Notes under the pieces: generated by a model
What the model was told of the DNA's origin: nothing
The model's input: only the letters and a program-made list of their open reading frames with translations
The model's database searches: none
Source: Azonexus sp.
GTDB lineage: Bacteria > Pseudomonadota > Gammaproteobacteria > Burkholderiales > Rhodocyclaceae
Direction of reading: 5' to 3'
Assembly (NCBI GenBank): GCA_031274715.1
Contig: JAISPT010000058.1
Span: forward strand, 1 to 51,868
DNA: 51,868 nt
In this document: in pieces, positions 51,198 to 51,868 of the stretch
How the letters are laid out: each line of letters opens with the position of its first letter
How positions within the stretch are numbered: position 1 is the first letter of the stretch
Made by a program: the position numbers and the translations under genes

Positions 51198-51868
51198 CAG
51201 GCTTCTCCGTTGGCGCTGTTGTCGTTGGTGTTATCGGCCGCGTTGTCGGCCGATTCATCAACCGCCGCCTCATCGGCAACATCGGCGGCATCACCCTCGA
51301 CAACCGACTCGGCCACTTTCTCCAGGCCGGCCAGTTTCTCGCCGGCATCGAGCGAAATCAACGTCACGCCCTGGGTCGCCCGGCCCATGCCGCGAATTTC
51401 CGAGACGCGGGTGCGAATCAGCACGCCGCCGGTGGTGATCAGCATCACTTCGTCGCTGTCATCGACCAGCTTGGCGCCGATCACCACGCCGTTGCGCTCG
51501 GAATCGGCGATGGCCTTGACGCCCTGGGTGCCGCGGCCGGAATGACGGAAGTCGGCGAGCACGGTGCGCTTGCCAAAGCCGTTCTCGGTGGCGACCAGCA
51601 CGGTCTGCTGATCGGATTCGGCGACCAGCAGCGAAATCACCGTCTGTTCCGGCTGTAGCTTCATGCCGCGCACGCCACGGGCGCCACGACCCATCGGGCG
51701 AACGTCCTCCTCGTCGAACCAGACCGCCTTGCCGGCATCTGAGACGAGCACGATGTCGCTCTGGCCGGTGGTCAATTCGACGCCGATCAGGTAGTCGTCG
51801 TCGACCAGATCGACGGCGATGATGCCGGCCTTGCGCGGATTGGAGAAATCGGACAACGGCGTTTTCTT
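51197..51868 (-). CDS. gyrA: DNA gyrase subunit A, C-terminal part (cut by window edge)
   Basis: The last 223 codons of gyrase A. They cover the end of the beta-pinwheel DNA-wrapping domain; three blades are recognisable by GRGARGVRGMKL, GRGTQGVKAI and GRATQGVTLI. An acidic, Asp/Ala/Asn-rich tail of about 38 residues follows, a feature known to regulate wrapping in other GyrA proteins. The reading frame is open to the window edge (it begins KKTPLSDFSNPRKAG), so the internal start-like codon at 51856 (TTG) is not a real start. Confidence 0.96.
   Translation of the reverse strand, partial: KKTPLSDFSNPRKAGIIAVDLVDDDYLIGVELTTGQSDIVLVSDAGKAVWFDEEDVRPMGRGARGVRGMKLQPEQTVISLLVAESDQQTVLVATENGFGKRTVLADFRHSGRGTQGVKAIADSERNGVVIGAKLVDDSDEVMLITTGGVLIRTRVSEIRGMGRATQGVTLISLDAGEKLAGLEKVAESVVEGDAADVADEAAVDESADNAADNTNDNSANGEA

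Noticed and set aside
50205..51545. 446-residue plus-strand reading frame opposite serC and gyrA
   Set aside because: Shadow of certain genes; its Ser/Ala-rich end is the complement of the acidic GyrA tail.

Overview
This window looks like chromosome from a betaproteobacterium, most likely the Rhodocyclales (Dechloromonas, Azonexus or Azoarcus-like). The basis is the family gene order gyrA-serC-pheA-hisC-tyrA ... aroA-cmk-rpsA-ihfB-lapA-lapB, the separate rfaE kinase domain, the hldD-cysM neighbours and the high GC content. Every gene I accept lies on the minus strand, so transcription runs from the right end (gyrA) to the left end (ppa). All large plus-strand reading frames are antisense shadows.

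Layout in transcription order. (1) 51868-46615: the 3' end of gyrA, then serC, a small foreign-looking gene with cassette-like flanks, pheA, hisC and tyrA. (2) 46614-10847: about 36 kb of surface polysaccharide genes placed between tyrA and aroA, which are normally adjacent. (3) 10802-1: an aroA-cmk fusion, rpsA, ihfB, lapA, lapB, ugd, rfaE (kinase domain), hldD, cysM, a PolB-type 3'-5' exonuclease and the 5' end of ppa. Several left-flank genes also serve LPS: heptose synthesis, UDP-glucuronate and LapAB control of LPS synthesis.

The polysaccharide region contains several pathways. rmlB-rmlA-rmlC make dTDP-4-keto-L-rhamnose, but no typical rmlD is present. A UDP-HexNAc 6-dehydrogenase followed by wbpB/wlbA, wbpD/wlbB, wbpE/wlbC and wbpI/wlbD is a complete set for UDP-2,3-diacetamido-mannuronate. 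A WbjB/WbvR/WbjD-like trio should make a UDP-2-acetamido-2,6-dideoxy-L-hexose. A WbpM-like dehydratase, a PglC/WreU-like initiating transferase and a WbpV/WreQ-like reductase probably start a glycan with QuiNAc or its 4-keto precursor. There are five GT4 glycosyltransferases. Two export routes occur together: Wzx/Wzy, and a Wzm/Wzt ABC transporter with an oversized Wzt and an adjacent methyltransferase-coiled-coil protein resembling a chain terminator.

The most unusual part is 23775-34603. A 1421-residue predicted outer-membrane lipoprotein has two tandem modules resembling the C-terminal domain of D-glucuronyl C5-epimerase, then a probable beta-sandwich, then a transglutaminase-like Cys-His-Asp domain. 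It is coupled to two asparagine-synthase-type amidotransferases and two related GT4 enzymes. Taken with the uronate genes, this suggests a polysaccharide whose uronic acids are amidated and then edited, trimmed or attached at the cell surface. The domain calls rest on motifs in the sequence; the activity on a sugar polymer is inference.

I saw no tRNA, rRNA, CRISPR array, insertion sequence or replication origin. No gap between genes exceeds about 185 bp.
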